Assembly: GCF_039905635.1 (NCBI RefSeq)
Contig: NZ_CP157000.1
Coordinates: 2,418,001-2,482,000, forward strand
Origin: Microbacterium sp. ProA8
GTDB lineage: Bacteria; Actinomycetota; Actinomycetes; Actinomycetales; Microbacteriaceae
Reading direction: 5' to 3'
DNA: 64,000 nt
Shown: one piece after another, positions 36,893 to 45,290 of the stretch
Numbering within the stretch: the stretch's first letter is position 1
Layout: each line of letters begins with the position of its first letter
The notes under the pieces: generated by a model
The model's database searches: none
The model's input: only the letters and a program-made list of their open reading frames with translations
Told to the model about the DNA's origin: nothing
Translations under genes and position numbers: made by a program

Positions 36893-37963
36893 TCAGCGGG
36901 CGTCGTCGTGCGGCTGCTCGACCGTCGGCGGCGTGCCCTTCTCGTCCGCGACGACGGCGGCCGCGGCATCCGCATTCGCCGCCTTCTTCTCGCGCGACGA
37001 CGCGATGAGACTCGCGATCGTCGCCACCGCCATCGAGACCACGATGACGGCGAGGGACATCCAGGTGGAGATCTCGGGGGCCCACTCGATGTGCTCGCCG
37101 TTGTTGATGAACGGGAGCTCGTTCACGTGCATCGCGTGGAAGACGAGCTTCAGGCCGATGAACGCGAGGATGAACGCGATGCCGTAGTGCAGGTAGCGCA
37201 GGCGATCGAGCAGGTCGCCGAGCAGGAAGTACAGCTGACGCAGGCCCATGAGCGCGAAGATGTTCGCCGTGAAGACGATGAACGCGCTCTGGGTGATGCC
37301 GAAGATCGCCGGGATCGAGTCGATCGCGAACAGCAGGTCGGTCACACCGATCGCCGCGAACACGATGATCATCGGCGTCCACATCTTCTTGCCGTCCACG
37401 ATCGTGCGGACCTTGGCGCCGTCGTAGTGATCGCTGATGTCGATCGTGCGGCGGAGCAGGCGGACCACGAAGTTCTCCTGCTTGACGTCGGAGTCGTGGT
37501 CGCCGCCCGGGAAGGCCTGCCGCCACGCGGTCCAGACCAGGAACGCGCCGAAGATGTAGAACACCCAGCTGAACTGCTCGATGATCGCCGCTCCCGCGAG
37601 GATGAACAGGCCACGCAGCACCAGCGCGATGATGATGCCCACCATCAGCACCTCCTGCTGATAGCGGCGCGGCACCGCGAACTGCGACATGATCAGCACG
37701 AAGACGAACAGGTTGTCGATGGACAGGCTGTACTCGGTGAGCCATCCGGCGACGAACTGGCCGGCGTACTCGGGGCCGGCGATGACCCACATCAGGCCGG
37801 CGAAGATCAGCGCCAGACAGACGTAGAAGACGACCCACAGGGTCGACTCCTTGGTGGAGGGGATGTGCGGACGTTTGAGGATGATCAGCAGATCAGCCAG
37901 GAGGATCAGGGAGAGGATCACCAAGGATCCGATTTCGAACCACAGCGGGAGTTCGAGGTCCAT
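36893..37963 (-). CDS. TerC family membrane protein (probable manganese exporter)
   Basis: 356 aa with about nine hydrophobic segments. The TerC signature acidic motifs within helices are visible: YSLSIDNLFVF (~residue 83) and TDLLFAIDSIPAIF (~215). The C-terminal ~40 residues are hydrophilic and Ala/Glu-rich. TerC/Alx proteins export Mn2+ or help metallate exoenzymes, and in several bacteria they are under Mn2+-sensing yybP-ykoY RNA control. The RNA upstream (38002-38107) matches that motif, which strengthens a manganese role. ATG start with GAAAGG upstream. Confidence 0.92.
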   Translation of the reverse strand: MDLELPLWFEIGSLVILSLILLADLLIILKRPHIPSTKESTLWVVFYVCLALIFAGLMWVIAGPEYAGQFVAGWLTEYSLSIDNLFVFVLIMSQFAVPRRYQQEVLMVGIIIALVLRGLFILAGAAIIEQFSWVFYIFGAFLVWTAWRQAFPGGDHDSDVKQENFVVRLLRRTIDISDHYDGAKVRTIVDGKKMWTPMIIVFAAIGVTDLLFAIDSIPAIFGITQSAFIVFTANIFALMGLRQLYFLLGDLLDRLRYLHYGIAFILAFIGLKLVFHAMHVNELPFINNGEHIEWAPEISTWMSLAVIVVSMAVATIASLIASSREKKAANADAAAAVVADEKGTPPTVEQPHDDAR

Positions 37964-38001
37964 TCAGGGCCTTTCGGAGGGATGTGCAGCGGGGGTCGGT
38001 C

Positions 38002-38107
38002 GAAGCCGAAAGTCTCTCCCCCGCCGGCCGATCGGCCTGCGTCGCACACCCGGGGTCACTCTGTCGGGACCCGTGATGACGGATGCGCGGTGTCGGGATA
38101 CTCCCTC
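38002..38107 (-). promoter_or_regulatory. Probable yybP-ykoY (Mn2+) riboswitch
   Basis: On the minus strand the leader of terC begins CGAGAGGGAGTA (from ~38109) and ends GAGACTTTCGG (around 38008-38018). CGAGAG pairs with CTTTCG to form the basal P1 stem. GGGAGTA at the 5' side and GAGACTTT at the 3' side are the conserved ends of the yybP-ykoY motif, with GC-rich hairpins between. A TATTCT -10 box lies ~12 nt before the 5' end. The family senses Mn2+ and commonly controls TerC/MntP-type exporters. Expression platform not resolved. Confidence 0.82.
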
Positions 38108-38118
38108 TCGCTCGCAAC

Positions 38119-38124
38119 AGAATA
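38119..38124 (-). promoter_or_regulatory. -10 box of the terC transcript
   Basis: The minus strand reads TGTATTCT with TATTCT at 38124-38119, an extended -10. Transcription would start near 38110, just before the first conserved riboswitch bases. Confidence 0.55.
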
Positions 38125-38211
38125 CAGGGTGGGGATGCCGGGTCCGCGTGCCCTGAGACGATCCCGCCCGTGCGGACACTGACACAGTGAGAGACAATTC
38201 GGAGGATGGGC

Positions 38212-38781
38212 ATGCCCGACGACGACCTGCCGCACGGCGCCACCGGCGACGCTGAGCTCGTGGTGCTGGCTGCGGGCGGGAGCGAGCACGCCTTCCGCAC
38301 GCTGTACCGGGCTTATGTGCGCCCGGTGTACTGGATGGCGCACGGGCTGGTCGGCAATCCGGCCGACGCCGAGGAGGTCACCCAGGAGACGTTCCTCGTC
38401 GCCTGGCGCAAGCTCCCCGAGCTCGAGCTCGCCGGGGACTCGCTCCTGCCGTGGCTGGCGACGATCTGCCGATTCCAATCCGCCAACCGCGTGCGCCGGC
38501 AGCGACGCGACCGTGTGCACACCGCGGCGGCTGCCGATGAGGAGCTCCCGTCGACGGTCGACGTCGAGCAGCAGGTGATCGACGAGCGGCTCGCCGACGC
38601 GATCCTGCGGGAGGTCGCCGGTCTCGGCGAACTCGATCGCGCCATCTTCCGGCTGTGCGCCACCGAGGGCTACGCCTATCAGGCCGCCGCCGATGAGCTC
38701 GGCGTCGCGCACGGCGTCGTCCGCAACCGTCTCTCCCGTATCCGCACCCGGCTGCGGACCGTTGTGAAGGAGAGCACATGA
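38212..38781 (+). CDS. ECF-type RNA polymerase sigma factor
   Basis: 189 aa from the second ATG (38212), which sits 6 nt after GGAGG; the ATG at 38206 abuts the ribosome site and is less likely. Region 2 includes YRAYVRPVYWMAHGLVGNPADAEEV... (DAEEVTQETFLVAWRKL is typical). Region 4 is AIFRLCATEGYAYQAAADELG followed by VVRNRLSRIRTRLR. It overlaps the next gene by four bases (ATGA), implying that the DUF4349 protein is its partner or anti-sigma. Confidence 0.88.
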   Translation: MPDDDLPHGATGDAELVVLAAGGSEHAFRTLYRAYVRPVYWMAHGLVGNPADAEEVTQETFLVAWRKLPELELAGDSLLPWLATICRFQSANRVRRQRRDRVHTAAAADEELPSTVDVEQQVIDERLADAILREVAGLGELDRAIFRLCATEGYAYQAAADELGVAHGVVRNRLSRIRTRLRTVVKEST

Positions 38782-39992
38782 ACACGCAGTCCCCGGTGCC
38801 CGAGGCATCCGAACCCCTGCCCGAGCTCAGCGCCCAGCGCATCGACGAGATGGAGGACGCCCTCTTCGCCGACATCGCGCGGGAGCGCGCCCGCGGATCG
38901 GTCCGGCGCACCCGCCGCGGTCGTCTGTGGATCGCGGGCGGCGCTGCGGCCGCGGTCATCGCGGTGGCCGCCCTCATCGCCCCCTCCGTCGGCTCCCTCG
39001 TCGGAACCGCCGGCGGCACGGCCGAGGAGTCCGCCGTCGCACCCGCCGATTCCGTTGCCGGCTCCGACGGCGCCTCCGACTCGGCCACCGACCAGACGAG
39101 CGAATCCGCGCCCCTCACCATCGCCCCCGATGCCGCTGAGGGCGACAAGGCCACCGGCGCGCAGCTGGACAGCGGGCTCGACACGGACCGCGACATCATC
39201 ACGACCGCCTCTGCCACCGTGTCCGTCGACGAGGTGGATGCCGCGACGCGCTCCATCGCCAACTCCGCCGTGGCGCACGGCGGCTACGTCGAGTCGATGA
39301 GCGTCGGCAGCGACGGGAGCGTCTACCCGGTCTCGCCGACCGATGGCGGCATCGTCTACGACACCATGCCTTACCCTCCCGCCCCGACGGACGGCGCGTG
39401 GATCACCGTCCGCGTGCCCGCCGACCAGCTGCAGGACGTCGTCGACGAGCTCGAGGACGTCGGCGAGGTGACCGCCACGAACCTCTCGCGGCAGGACGTG
39501 ACCGAGCAGACCATCGACCTCGAGGCACGTATCGAGGCCGCACAGGCATCCGTCGACCGTCTCACCGCACTCATGGCTCAGGCGCAGTCCGTCGCCGATC
39601 TGATCTCGGCCGAAGCGGCGCTGTCGGAACGGCAGGCCATGCTGGAGTCCTACCAGCAGCAGCTGGAGATGCTCGACGATCAGGTCGCGATGTCGACGCT
39701 GTCCGTCACGGTGGTGCCGGACATCGAGCCGGTCACCGCGGATCCGGCCGGCTTCGGCGACGGCCTCGCCGCCGGGTGGAACGGGCTCGTGGCGACACTG
39801 AACGGCATCGTGATCGCGCTCGGCTTCCTTCTCCCCTGGCTCGCGGTGGCCGCCGTCGTCGCACTCATCGTGTGGGGCGTCGTCCGGCTCGTGCGCGGCC
39901 GGCGCCGTCGTCGAGCGGATGCCGCTCCCCCGGCGTCCTCCGGTGACGAGCCCGCGCGACGCGATCCGTCGAGAACCGCCGATCCGTCCTGA
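38778..39992 (+). CDS. DUF4349 membrane protein, possible anti-sigma partner
   Basis: 404 aa. A cytoplasmic N terminus (~50 residues; SAQRIDEMEDALFADIAR) precedes a first membrane segment (WIAGGAAAAVIAVAALIAP). Next come a Ser/Asp/Ala-rich spacer, a DUF4349 extracytoplasmic domain (TTASATVSVDEVDAATRSIA ... WITVRVPADQLQDVVDEL) and a coiled coil (ARIEAAQASVDRLTALMAQAQ). A C-terminal helix pair (FLLPWLAVAAVVALIVWGVV) and a basic tail finish the chain. The ATGA overlap with the sigma gene suggests the N terminus holds the sigma factor. AAGGAG precedes the start. Confidence 0.82.
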   Translation: MNTQSPVPEASEPLPELSAQRIDEMEDALFADIARERARGSVRRTRRGRLWIAGGAAAAVIAVAALIAPSVGSLVGTAGGTAEESAVAPADSVAGSDGASDSATDQTSESAPLTIAPDAAEGDKATGAQLDSGLDTDRDIITTASATVSVDEVDAATRSIANSAVAHGGYVESMSVGSDGSVYPVSPTDGGIVYDTMPYPPAPTDGAWITVRVPADQLQDVVDELEDVGEVTATNLSRQDVTEQTIDLEARIEAAQASVDRLTALMAQAQSVADLISAEAALSERQAMLESYQQQLEMLDDQVAMSTLSVTVVPDIEPVTADPAGFGDGLAAGWNGLVATLNGIVIALGFLLPWLAVAAVVALIVWGVVRLVRGRRRRRADAAPPASSGDEPARRDPSRTADPS

Positions 39993-40013
39993 CGGGTCGA
40001 ATACTGTGAAGCG

Positions 40014-40376
40014 GTGACGCGCAGCAGATTCCCCGGCTCGGTCTACCGCACGGGCACCGAGCCGGATCCGCGGTTCAGCCTGGCCAACGAGCGGACCTTC
40101 CTGGCGTGGAACCGCACCGCCCTCGCGCTCATCGCGGGCGGGGTTGCGCTCGAGGCGCTCGGCCTGGACCTGCAGCCGTCGCTGCGGCTGGCGGCATCCG
40201 TGATCCTCATCGCCGCGGGGCTGGCGGTGCCGGTGCTCGCGTGGTTCGAGTGGGCGCGGACCGAGCGCGCCCTTCGCGCGGCGACGCCGCTGCCGGGGTC
40301 GGCCACGAGCATCGCACTGGCCGTCACCATCGTCGCGGTGGGCGTGCTCGTCCTCCTCGGAGTGATCCTGCGATGA
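40014..40376 (+). CDS. DUF202/YidH family membrane protein
   Basis: 120 aa, GTG start. Small membrane protein with three predicted helices and the DUF202 opening RFSLANERTFLAWNRTALAL. Function unknown. Its stop overlaps the start of a second DUF202 gene, and the pair is common in actinobacteria. It lies 21 nt after the DUF4349 gene, so it may share the sigma operon. Confidence 0.85.
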   Translation: MTRSRFPGSVYRTGTEPDPRFSLANERTFLAWNRTALALIAGGVALEALGLDLQPSLRLAASVILIAAGLAVPVLAWFEWARTERALRAATPLPGSATSIALAVTIVAVGVLVLLGVILR

Positions 40377-40729
40377 GCGAGCGGCGGCTCTTCGACCCGG
40401 GCCTGCAGCCGGAGCGCACCGAGCTCGCATGGCGGCGCACGGCCCTCGCGATCGGCGTCGGATCGCTGCTGGCGCTGCGCGTCCTGCCGTCGATCGCCAC
40501 CGCGCCGGCCGCGCAGCAGCTCCTGCTCGCACCGGGGATCGCCGGCGTCGCCTTCGCGGTCCTGCTCTGGGCCGGGGCGCGCGCGCGGCACCGTGCCGTC
40601 AATCGCGCGCTTCTCGACGACCGACCCGCCGACCTGCCCGACGCGCGCCTGCTCATGACGCTCACGCTCTTCGTGGTGGGCTGCGGCGTGGTCTCGGCCG
40701 TGATCCTCGTCGTGGTCGCCACCACCTGA
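40373..40729 (+). CDS. Second DUF202 family membrane protein
   Basis: 118 aa, ATG within the ATGA overlap with the preceding gene. It shows the shorter DUF202 signature DPGLQPERTELAWRRTALAI and three hydrophobic helices. The two proteins probably act together as a membrane heteromer, although no function is established. A strong terminator follows at 40761-40800. Confidence 0.85.
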   Translation: MSERRLFDPGLQPERTELAWRRTALAIGVGSLLALRVLPSIATAPAAQQLLLAPGIAGVAFAVLLWAGARARHRAVNRALLDDRPADLPDARLLMTLTLFVVGCGVVSAVILVVVATT

Positions 40730-40760
40730 GAGAGCTTCTCGCGCCACGGGAGCAGAAACG

Positions 40761-40800
40761 GCTCGAGGCCCCGGATCCTGGCGGATTCGGGGCCTCGAGC
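40761..40800. terminator. Bidirectional terminator between DUF202 and tRNA-Glu genes
   Basis: GCTCGAGGCCCCG (40761-40773) pairs perfectly with 40788-40800 around a 14-nt loop. It ends 7 nt from the tRNA-Glu 3' end and 31 nt from the DUF202 stop. Confidence 0.8.
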
Positions 40801-40806
40801 GGGTTG

Positions 40807-40879
40807 TGACCCCAGCGGGATTCGAACCCGCGTTACCGCCGTGAGAGGGCGGCGTACTAGGCCGCTATACGATGGGGCC
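40807..40879 (-). tRNA. tRNA-Glu (CTC), second copy in transcription order
   Basis: 73 nt folding as a full cloverleaf: acceptor GGCCCCA/TGGGGTC with one G-T pair, anticodon stem CCGCC/GGCGG with loop CTCTCAC (anticodon CTC, reading GAG), and T loop TTCGAAT. The bases after the discriminator A are CAA, so CCA must be added by enzyme. Same sequence as the copy at 40925-40997. Confidence 0.95.
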
Positions 40880-40924
40880 GCATAGCCTGTCGCCAGCCGA
40901 AGCTGGGACGTGTTGCCTGACTGG

Positions 40925-40997
40925 TGACCCCAGCGGGATTCGAACCCGCGTTACCGCCGTGAGAGGGCGGCGTACTAGGCCGCTATACGATGGGGCC
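40925..40997 (-). tRNA. tRNA-Glu (CTC), first copy in transcription order
   Basis: 73 nt, identical to the copy at 40807-40879, separated by 45 nt. Here the bases after the discriminator A are CCA, so the 3' end is genome-encoded. A promoter with TTGGAG and CATAAT lies upstream (41015-41044) and should serve both copies. Confidence 0.95.
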
Positions 40998-41014
40998 GTT
41001 CAGGCAACCGTTCG

Positions 41015-41044
41015 ATTATGCCACGTCGCGCATGCCCGCTCCAA
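41015..41044 (-). promoter_or_regulatory. Promoter of the tRNA-Glu pair
   Basis: On the minus strand TTGGAG (41044-41039), 18 bp, then CATAAT (41020-41015). The -10 ends 17 nt before the first tRNA base. The same -35 sequence is used by the tRNA-Gln promoter at 60615-60643. Confidence 0.7.
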
Positions 41045-41116
41045 ATCGTCGCGGGTCCGGCGCCTGACCGGGGACGCGGCTTGCTCCAGCGGCAGCGGGG
41101 CGGTTGACTCGTGGAC

Positions 41117-41755
41117 ATGCGAGTCACGAAGTTCGAGCATGCGGCCCTCACCATCGTCGACATGGGCAGGACGCTGATCATCGACCCCGGTTCCTTCACC
41201 GCCCCGCTGGGCGAGCTCGAGGACGTCGTGGCGATCGTGGTCACGCACGAGCACGCCGATCACTGGACCGCTGACCACCTCGATCGCATCCTGGGCATGT
41301 TCCCGGGCACGCCGATCTTCGCTCCCGAGGGCGTGAGCAAGGCGGCCGCGGCGTACGACATCACCGTGGTGCACCCCGGCGACGTCGTCGAGGTCGACCC
41401 GTTCCGTCTCGAGTTCTTCGGTGGCCGCCACGCGCTGATCCACGAGTCCATCCCCGTGGTCGACAACGTCGGCGTCCTCGTGAACGACGACTTCTACTAC
41501 CCGGGCGACTCGTACGCGGTTCCCGAGGGCCGCTCCGTGAAGCTCCTGGCCGCGCCCGTCGGGGCGCCCTGGCTCAAGATCGGCGAGGCGATGGACTTCG
41601 TGCTCGCCGTCGCACCGCGGCGTGTGTTCGCGACCCACGACATGACGCTGTCCGTCTCAGGGCGCGATATGGGCCGGGCGCGCCTCGGCTGGGCCGCCGA
41701 GCAGCACGGCGGTGAACTCGTGGTCCTGAACCCCGGAGACACCACCGAGAGCTGA
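41117..41755 (+). CDS. MBL-fold metallohydrolase
   Basis: 212 aa from the ATG at 41117 (a GTG two codons earlier is possible). The metal-binding motif HxHxDH appears as THEHADHW (~residue 48), with later ligands in GGRHALIHES and YYPGDSYAV and a terminal ATHD. The short beta-lactamase-fold form resembles UlaG-like or RNase Z-like hydrolases of unknown substrate. Single gene ending at a long hairpin and convergent with the PTS genes. Confidence 0.85.
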   Translation: MRVTKFEHAALTIVDMGRTLIIDPGSFTAPLGELEDVVAIVVTHEHADHWTADHLDRILGMFPGTPIFAPEGVSKAAAAYDITVVHPGDVVEVDPFRLEFFGGRHALIHESIPVVDNVGVLVNDDFYYPGDSYAVPEGRSVKLLAAPVGAPWLKIGEAMDFVLAVAPRRVFATHDMTLSVSGRDMGRARLGWAAEQHGGELVVLNPGDTTES

Positions 41756-41776
41756 GCCGGCGTCCGCGAACGCGGA

Positions 41777-41846
41777 CGAAGGCCCCCGCGCCCGAGACTC
41801 CAGCCGCCGCGCCGGCGGCGGCTGGAGTGGGCGTCAGGGGCCTTCG
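41777..41846. terminator. Long bidirectional terminator between MBL hydrolase and ptsH
   Basis: Nested stems run through 70 nt: 41777-41786 with 41837-41846 (10 bp), 41889-type mispairs excepted CGCCC (41789-41793) with GGGCG (41829-41833), and a 14-bp core 41797-41810 with 41815-41828. A second small hairpin, CGTCCGCG-AA-CGCGGACG, lies just before it at 41761-41778. The gene ends converge here. Confidence 0.8.
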
Positions 41847-41885
41847 TTCAGCGATATCGACGTCGCGAGCGTCGGGACGCGTGGA

Positions 41886-42155
41886 CTACTGCGCGTCGAG
41901 GTCGGTCTCGAGCAGGGCGACCAGTGCGTCGAGGGCCTCCTCCGCACCGTCGCCCTCGGCCTTCAGCGTCACGACGGTCCCCTGCGAGGCGCCGAGGCCC
42001 ATCAGCGACAGGATGCTGCCGGCGTTGAGATCTGCGCCACCCTCGACGGCGATGGTCACGGGGACGGACTGCGCCTGCACGGCCTGCACGAAGAGCTTCG
42101 CGGGGCGCGCGTGGAGTCCCGAGCTGCTGGCGATGGTGGCCTGACGTTCTGCCAT
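41886..42155 (-). CDS. ptsH: Phosphocarrier protein HPr
   Basis: 89 aa. Accepts phosphate from enzyme I on His15 (SSGLHARPAKLF) and passes it to sugar-specific EIIA domains. The Ser-site segment AGSILSLMGLGASQG is also present. Last gene of the fructose PTS operon, 63 nt after fruA. Enzyme I is not in the window. Confidence 0.96.
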   Translation of the reverse strand: MAERQATIASSSGLHARPAKLFVQAVQAQSVPVTIAVEGGADLNAGSILSLMGLGASQGTVVTLKAEGDGAEEALDALVALLETDLDAQ

Positions 42156-42218
42156 GGTTCTCTCCTGTCTGCGTCGAACCTCTGCGGCCGACGCTTCCGA
42201 TTCTGTCGGACGCGGGCG

Positions 42219-44300
42219 TCAGGCCGCCACGGGCACGGCGGACTCGATCGCTTCGGCCTGCTCGAGCTCCTTGCGGCCGACCCACTTCTTCAGGGCGACG
42301 ACGATGAGGGCGGTCACCACGGTTCCCGCGGCGATCGCCACCAGGAAGCCCCAGATCGGCTGGATGGCGAAGAGCACGAACACGCCGCCGTGCGGGGCGA
42401 GCGACTGCACCGCGAACGCCATGCTCAGGGCGCCGGTCACCGCGCCGCCCACCATGGAGGCGGGGATGACGCGCAGCGGATCCGCGGCGGCGAAGGGGAT
42501 GGCGCCCTCGCTGATGAAGGCAGCACCGAGCAGCCAGGCCGCCTTGCCGTTCTCGCGCTCGACGGGCGGGAACAGGTTGCGGGCGAGGACGGTCGAGGCG
42601 AGCGCCATGGCGAGCGGCGGCACCATTCCCGCAGCCATCACCGCGGCCATGATGTAGTACGGCGTCGGGTTCTCGGGCGAGCCGGCGGCGAGTCCCGCCA
42701 CGGCGAATGCGTACGCGACCTTGTTGATCGGACCGCCGAGGTCGAAGCACATCATGAGGCCGAGGATGACGCCGACGACCACGATGCCTGCCGTGCCGGC
42801 CAGATCGGTGAGCCAGACGTTCAACCACTCCATCAGCGTCGCGATGGGGCGTCCGAGGAACAGGATCATCAGCCCGGAGGCCACGATCGAGGCCAGCAGC
42901 GGGATGATGACGACCGGCATCAGCCCGCGAAGCCAGCGGGGCACGCGCCACGATCCGATCCACCAGGCGGTGACTCCGGCGAGCAGACCGCCCACGATGC
43001 CGCCGATGAAGCCGGCGTTCATGAGCACGGCGACCGCGCCGGCGACGAAGCCGGGCGCGATGCCCGGACGGTCGGCGATCGCGAAGGCGATGTAGCCCGA
43101 GAGCGCCGACACGAGGAAGCCCATCGACGTGGCCCCGATCATGAAGAACACCGAGCCGAGGTACTGGCCGAGCGGCCCGTAGTTCGAGGTGATCTCCTCG
43201 GTCGGCAGATCCCACAGCGAGTTCTGCACGATGACGTTCGCGGCGTTGTCGGTGACGTTGTAGCCGCCCAGGAGGAAGCCGAGGGCGATGAGGAGTCCAC
43301 CGCCGGCGACGAACGGGATCATGTAGCTCACACCGGTGAGCAGGATGCGCTGGATGCGGGCACCCCACGACAGCTTCTCCGCGGGCGCGGATGCGACCGC
43401 CGCCGCCTCGCCGCCGACGCGCGTCGCCGACGGGCTCTTCGCCGCGGCCACCGCCTCGGCGATGAGCTGATCGGGCTGCTCGATGCCGCGCTTGACGCCG
43501 GAGCGGACGACGGGCTTGCCGGCGAACCGCTGAGGTTCGCGCACGTCGACGTCGGTCGCGAAGATGACGGCGTCCGCGCCCTGGATGACGTCCGCAGGCA
43601 GGGCCTGGTATCCGCTCGAGCCCTGCGGTTCGACGACGAGGTCGATGCCCGCCTTCTTGCCGGCCGCGGTCAGCGCGTCGGCCGCCATGAAGGTGTGGGC
43701 GATGCCGGTGGCGCACGCCGTGACGGCGACGATGCGGGCAGGGCGGCCGTCCACGGCGAGACCTGCCGCAGCGGCGGGTGCGGCATCCGTCGTCGCAGCC
43801 GTCGTCGGCGACAGCGGCGCTGCGGGCGCCGCCGCGGGAGCCGGGGCGCCCTCCCCGATCGCCGTCTGCACGATCGCCACCACCTCCTGGTCGGTCGTCG
43901 CCGCGCGCAGGCCCGCGGTGAAGTCCGCCTGCATGAGGCTGCGCGCGAGCTTGGAGAGCACGGCGAGGTGCGCCTCGGCCGCATCGGCGGGCGCGGCGAT
44001 GAGGAAGACCAGGTCGGCGGCGCCGTCGGGGGCGCCGAAGTCGACGCCCGGCTTCAGTCGCGCGAAGGCGAGCGACGGCGTCGTCACCGCCGCGCTCTTG
44101 GCGTGCGGGATCGCGATGCCGCCGGGAAGCCCGGTCTCGTCCTTCTCTTCGCGGGCCCACGCGTCGTCGAAGAGGGCCTGCGCGTCGGTTGCGCGACCCT
44201 CTGCGACCACGCGTGCGGCGAGGGAGCGGATGACCTCGGACTTGTCGGCGCCCAGGGCGGCGTCGAGGCTGACCAGGCCTGGGGTGATGGTGTCGGACAC
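42219..44300 (-). CDS. fruA: Fructose PTS transporter EIIABC
   Basis: 693 aa. EIIA is at residues 1-~150 with phospho-His66 (GIAIPHAK). An Ala/Pro linker leads to EIIB with phospho-Cys196 (VTACATGIAHTFMA), and EIIC covers ~340-680 with about ten membrane segments (SYMIPFVAGGGLLIALGFLL; MNAGFIGGIVGG). It takes up fructose and delivers fructose-1-phosphate. GTG start with AGGAGG 6 nt upstream. Lies between fruK and ptsH. Confidence 0.95.
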   Translation of the reverse strand: MSDTITPGLVSLDAALGADKSEVIRSLAARVVAEGRATDAQALFDDAWAREEKDETGLPGGIAIPHAKSAAVTTPSLAFARLKPGVDFGAPDGAADLVFLIAAPADAAEAHLAVLSKLARSLMQADFTAGLRAATTDQEVVAIVQTAIGEGAPAPAAAPAAPLSPTTAATTDAAPAAAAGLAVDGRPARIVAVTACATGIAHTFMAADALTAAGKKAGIDLVVEPQGSSGYQALPADVIQGADAVIFATDVDVREPQRFAGKPVVRSGVKRGIEQPDQLIAEAVAAAKSPSATRVGGEAAAVASAPAEKLSWGARIQRILLTGVSYMIPFVAGGGLLIALGFLLGGYNVTDNAANVIVQNSLWDLPTEEITSNYGPLGQYLGSVFFMIGATSMGFLVSALSGYIAFAIADRPGIAPGFVAGAVAVLMNAGFIGGIVGGLLAGVTAWWIGSWRVPRWLRGLMPVVIIPLLASIVASGLMILFLGRPIATLMEWLNVWLTDLAGTAGIVVVGVILGLMMCFDLGGPINKVAYAFAVAGLAAGSPENPTPYYIMAAVMAAGMVPPLAMALASTVLARNLFPPVERENGKAAWLLGAAFISEGAIPFAAADPLRVIPASMVGGAVTGALSMAFAVQSLAPHGGVFVLFAIQPIWGFLVAIAAGTVVTALIVVALKKWVGRKELEQAEAIESAVPVAA

Positions 44301-44333
44301 GGTGACCTCCTGCGGTCGTCGAGTGGGGTGGTG

Positions 44334-45290
44334 CTAAGGAAGGCGGGTGACGGTCACGTCGCCCGCTGGTAGGTCTGCGGGCGTCGGCGCCTGCGAGCCG
44401 GGAAGGGATGCCGCGGCCGCCCCGTACCGGATCGCATGACGCAGGCGCTCCTCGGGGCGTGCCTGTCGCGTCGCGGCGAGCACGTAGCCGGCCAGCGAGC
44501 TGTCGCCCGCACCGACGGTGCTCATCACCCGGATGGGAGGCGGCCCCGCCGTCCACGCGCCGTCGGCGGTGACGAGCACCGCGCCCTGCGCGCCGAGCGT
44601 GACCAGCGCGGCCCCGACGCGAGCCGGCACGAGCGATCGCGCCACGGCGAGGACCGCGGCGGGGTCGGTGCTCTCGAGTCGGGTGCCGGCGAGTTCGGCG
44701 AGCTCATCGTCGTTGGGCTTGATCAGGTCAGGCGCGCCCTCGGCCACGACGGCCGCGAGGGCCGGTCCCGAGGTGTCCACGGCGATCAGCGGGGCTGCGG
44801 CGCCGTGCGCCTCCCGCACGGCACGGGTCACCCGGACGTAGAAGTCGTCGGACACGCCGGGAGGCAGCGAGCCCGCCAGGACGAGCCAGCCTGCGTGGGC
44901 GGATGCCGCCACCGTCGCGTCCACGACGGCCGCGACTTCGTCCGGCGAGAGCCGCGCGCCCGGCAGGTTGAGCTTGGTCGTGACGCCGGCGGGATCCGTG
45001 ATCGCCAGATTGGCGCGGACCCGGCCTCCGACCGGCACGAGACAGGTGTGGAGTGCGGACTCGAGGAGCGTCGCGTCGCGGAGCAGGGCCTGGAACGGGT
45101 CACCGGGGGCGAGCGGCACCACGGCGGTGCACTCCTCCCCCGCGGCCGCGACCGCGCGGGCCACATTGATGCCCTTGCCGCCGGCGTCCTCCCGGGCAGA
45201 GTCCGCGCCCTGCACTTCGCCGACCTGCAGCGACGCCGGCAGTGTGAGCGTCCGGTCCAGGGACGGATGGGCGGTGAGTGTCACGATCAT
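44334..45290 (-). CDS. fruK: 1-phosphofructokinase
   Basis: 318 aa from the ATG at 45290. A PfkB-family kinase converting fructose-1-phosphate to fructose-1,6-bisphosphate. It opens MIVTLTAHPSLDRTLTL, with the substrate motif GGKGINVARAVAAAG and the ATP/catalytic motif VMSTVGAGDSSLAGYV. The ATG overlaps the regulator stop (ATGA). The frame is open far upstream as an antisense/overlap shadow only. Confidence 0.94.
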   Translation of the reverse strand: MIVTLTAHPSLDRTLTLPASLQVGEVQGADSAREDAGGKGINVARAVAAAGEECTAVVPLAPGDPFQALLRDATLLESALHTCLVPVGGRVRANLAITDPAGVTTKLNLPGARLSPDEVAAVVDATVAASAHAGWLVLAGSLPPGVSDDFYVRVTRAVREAHGAAAPLIAVDTSGPALAAVVAEGAPDLIKPNDDELAELAGTRLESTDPAAVLAVARSLVPARVGAALVTLGAQGAVLVTADGAWTAGPPPIRVMSTVGAGDSSLAGYVLAATRQARPEERLRHAIRYGAAAASLPGSQAPTPADLPAGDVTVTRLP

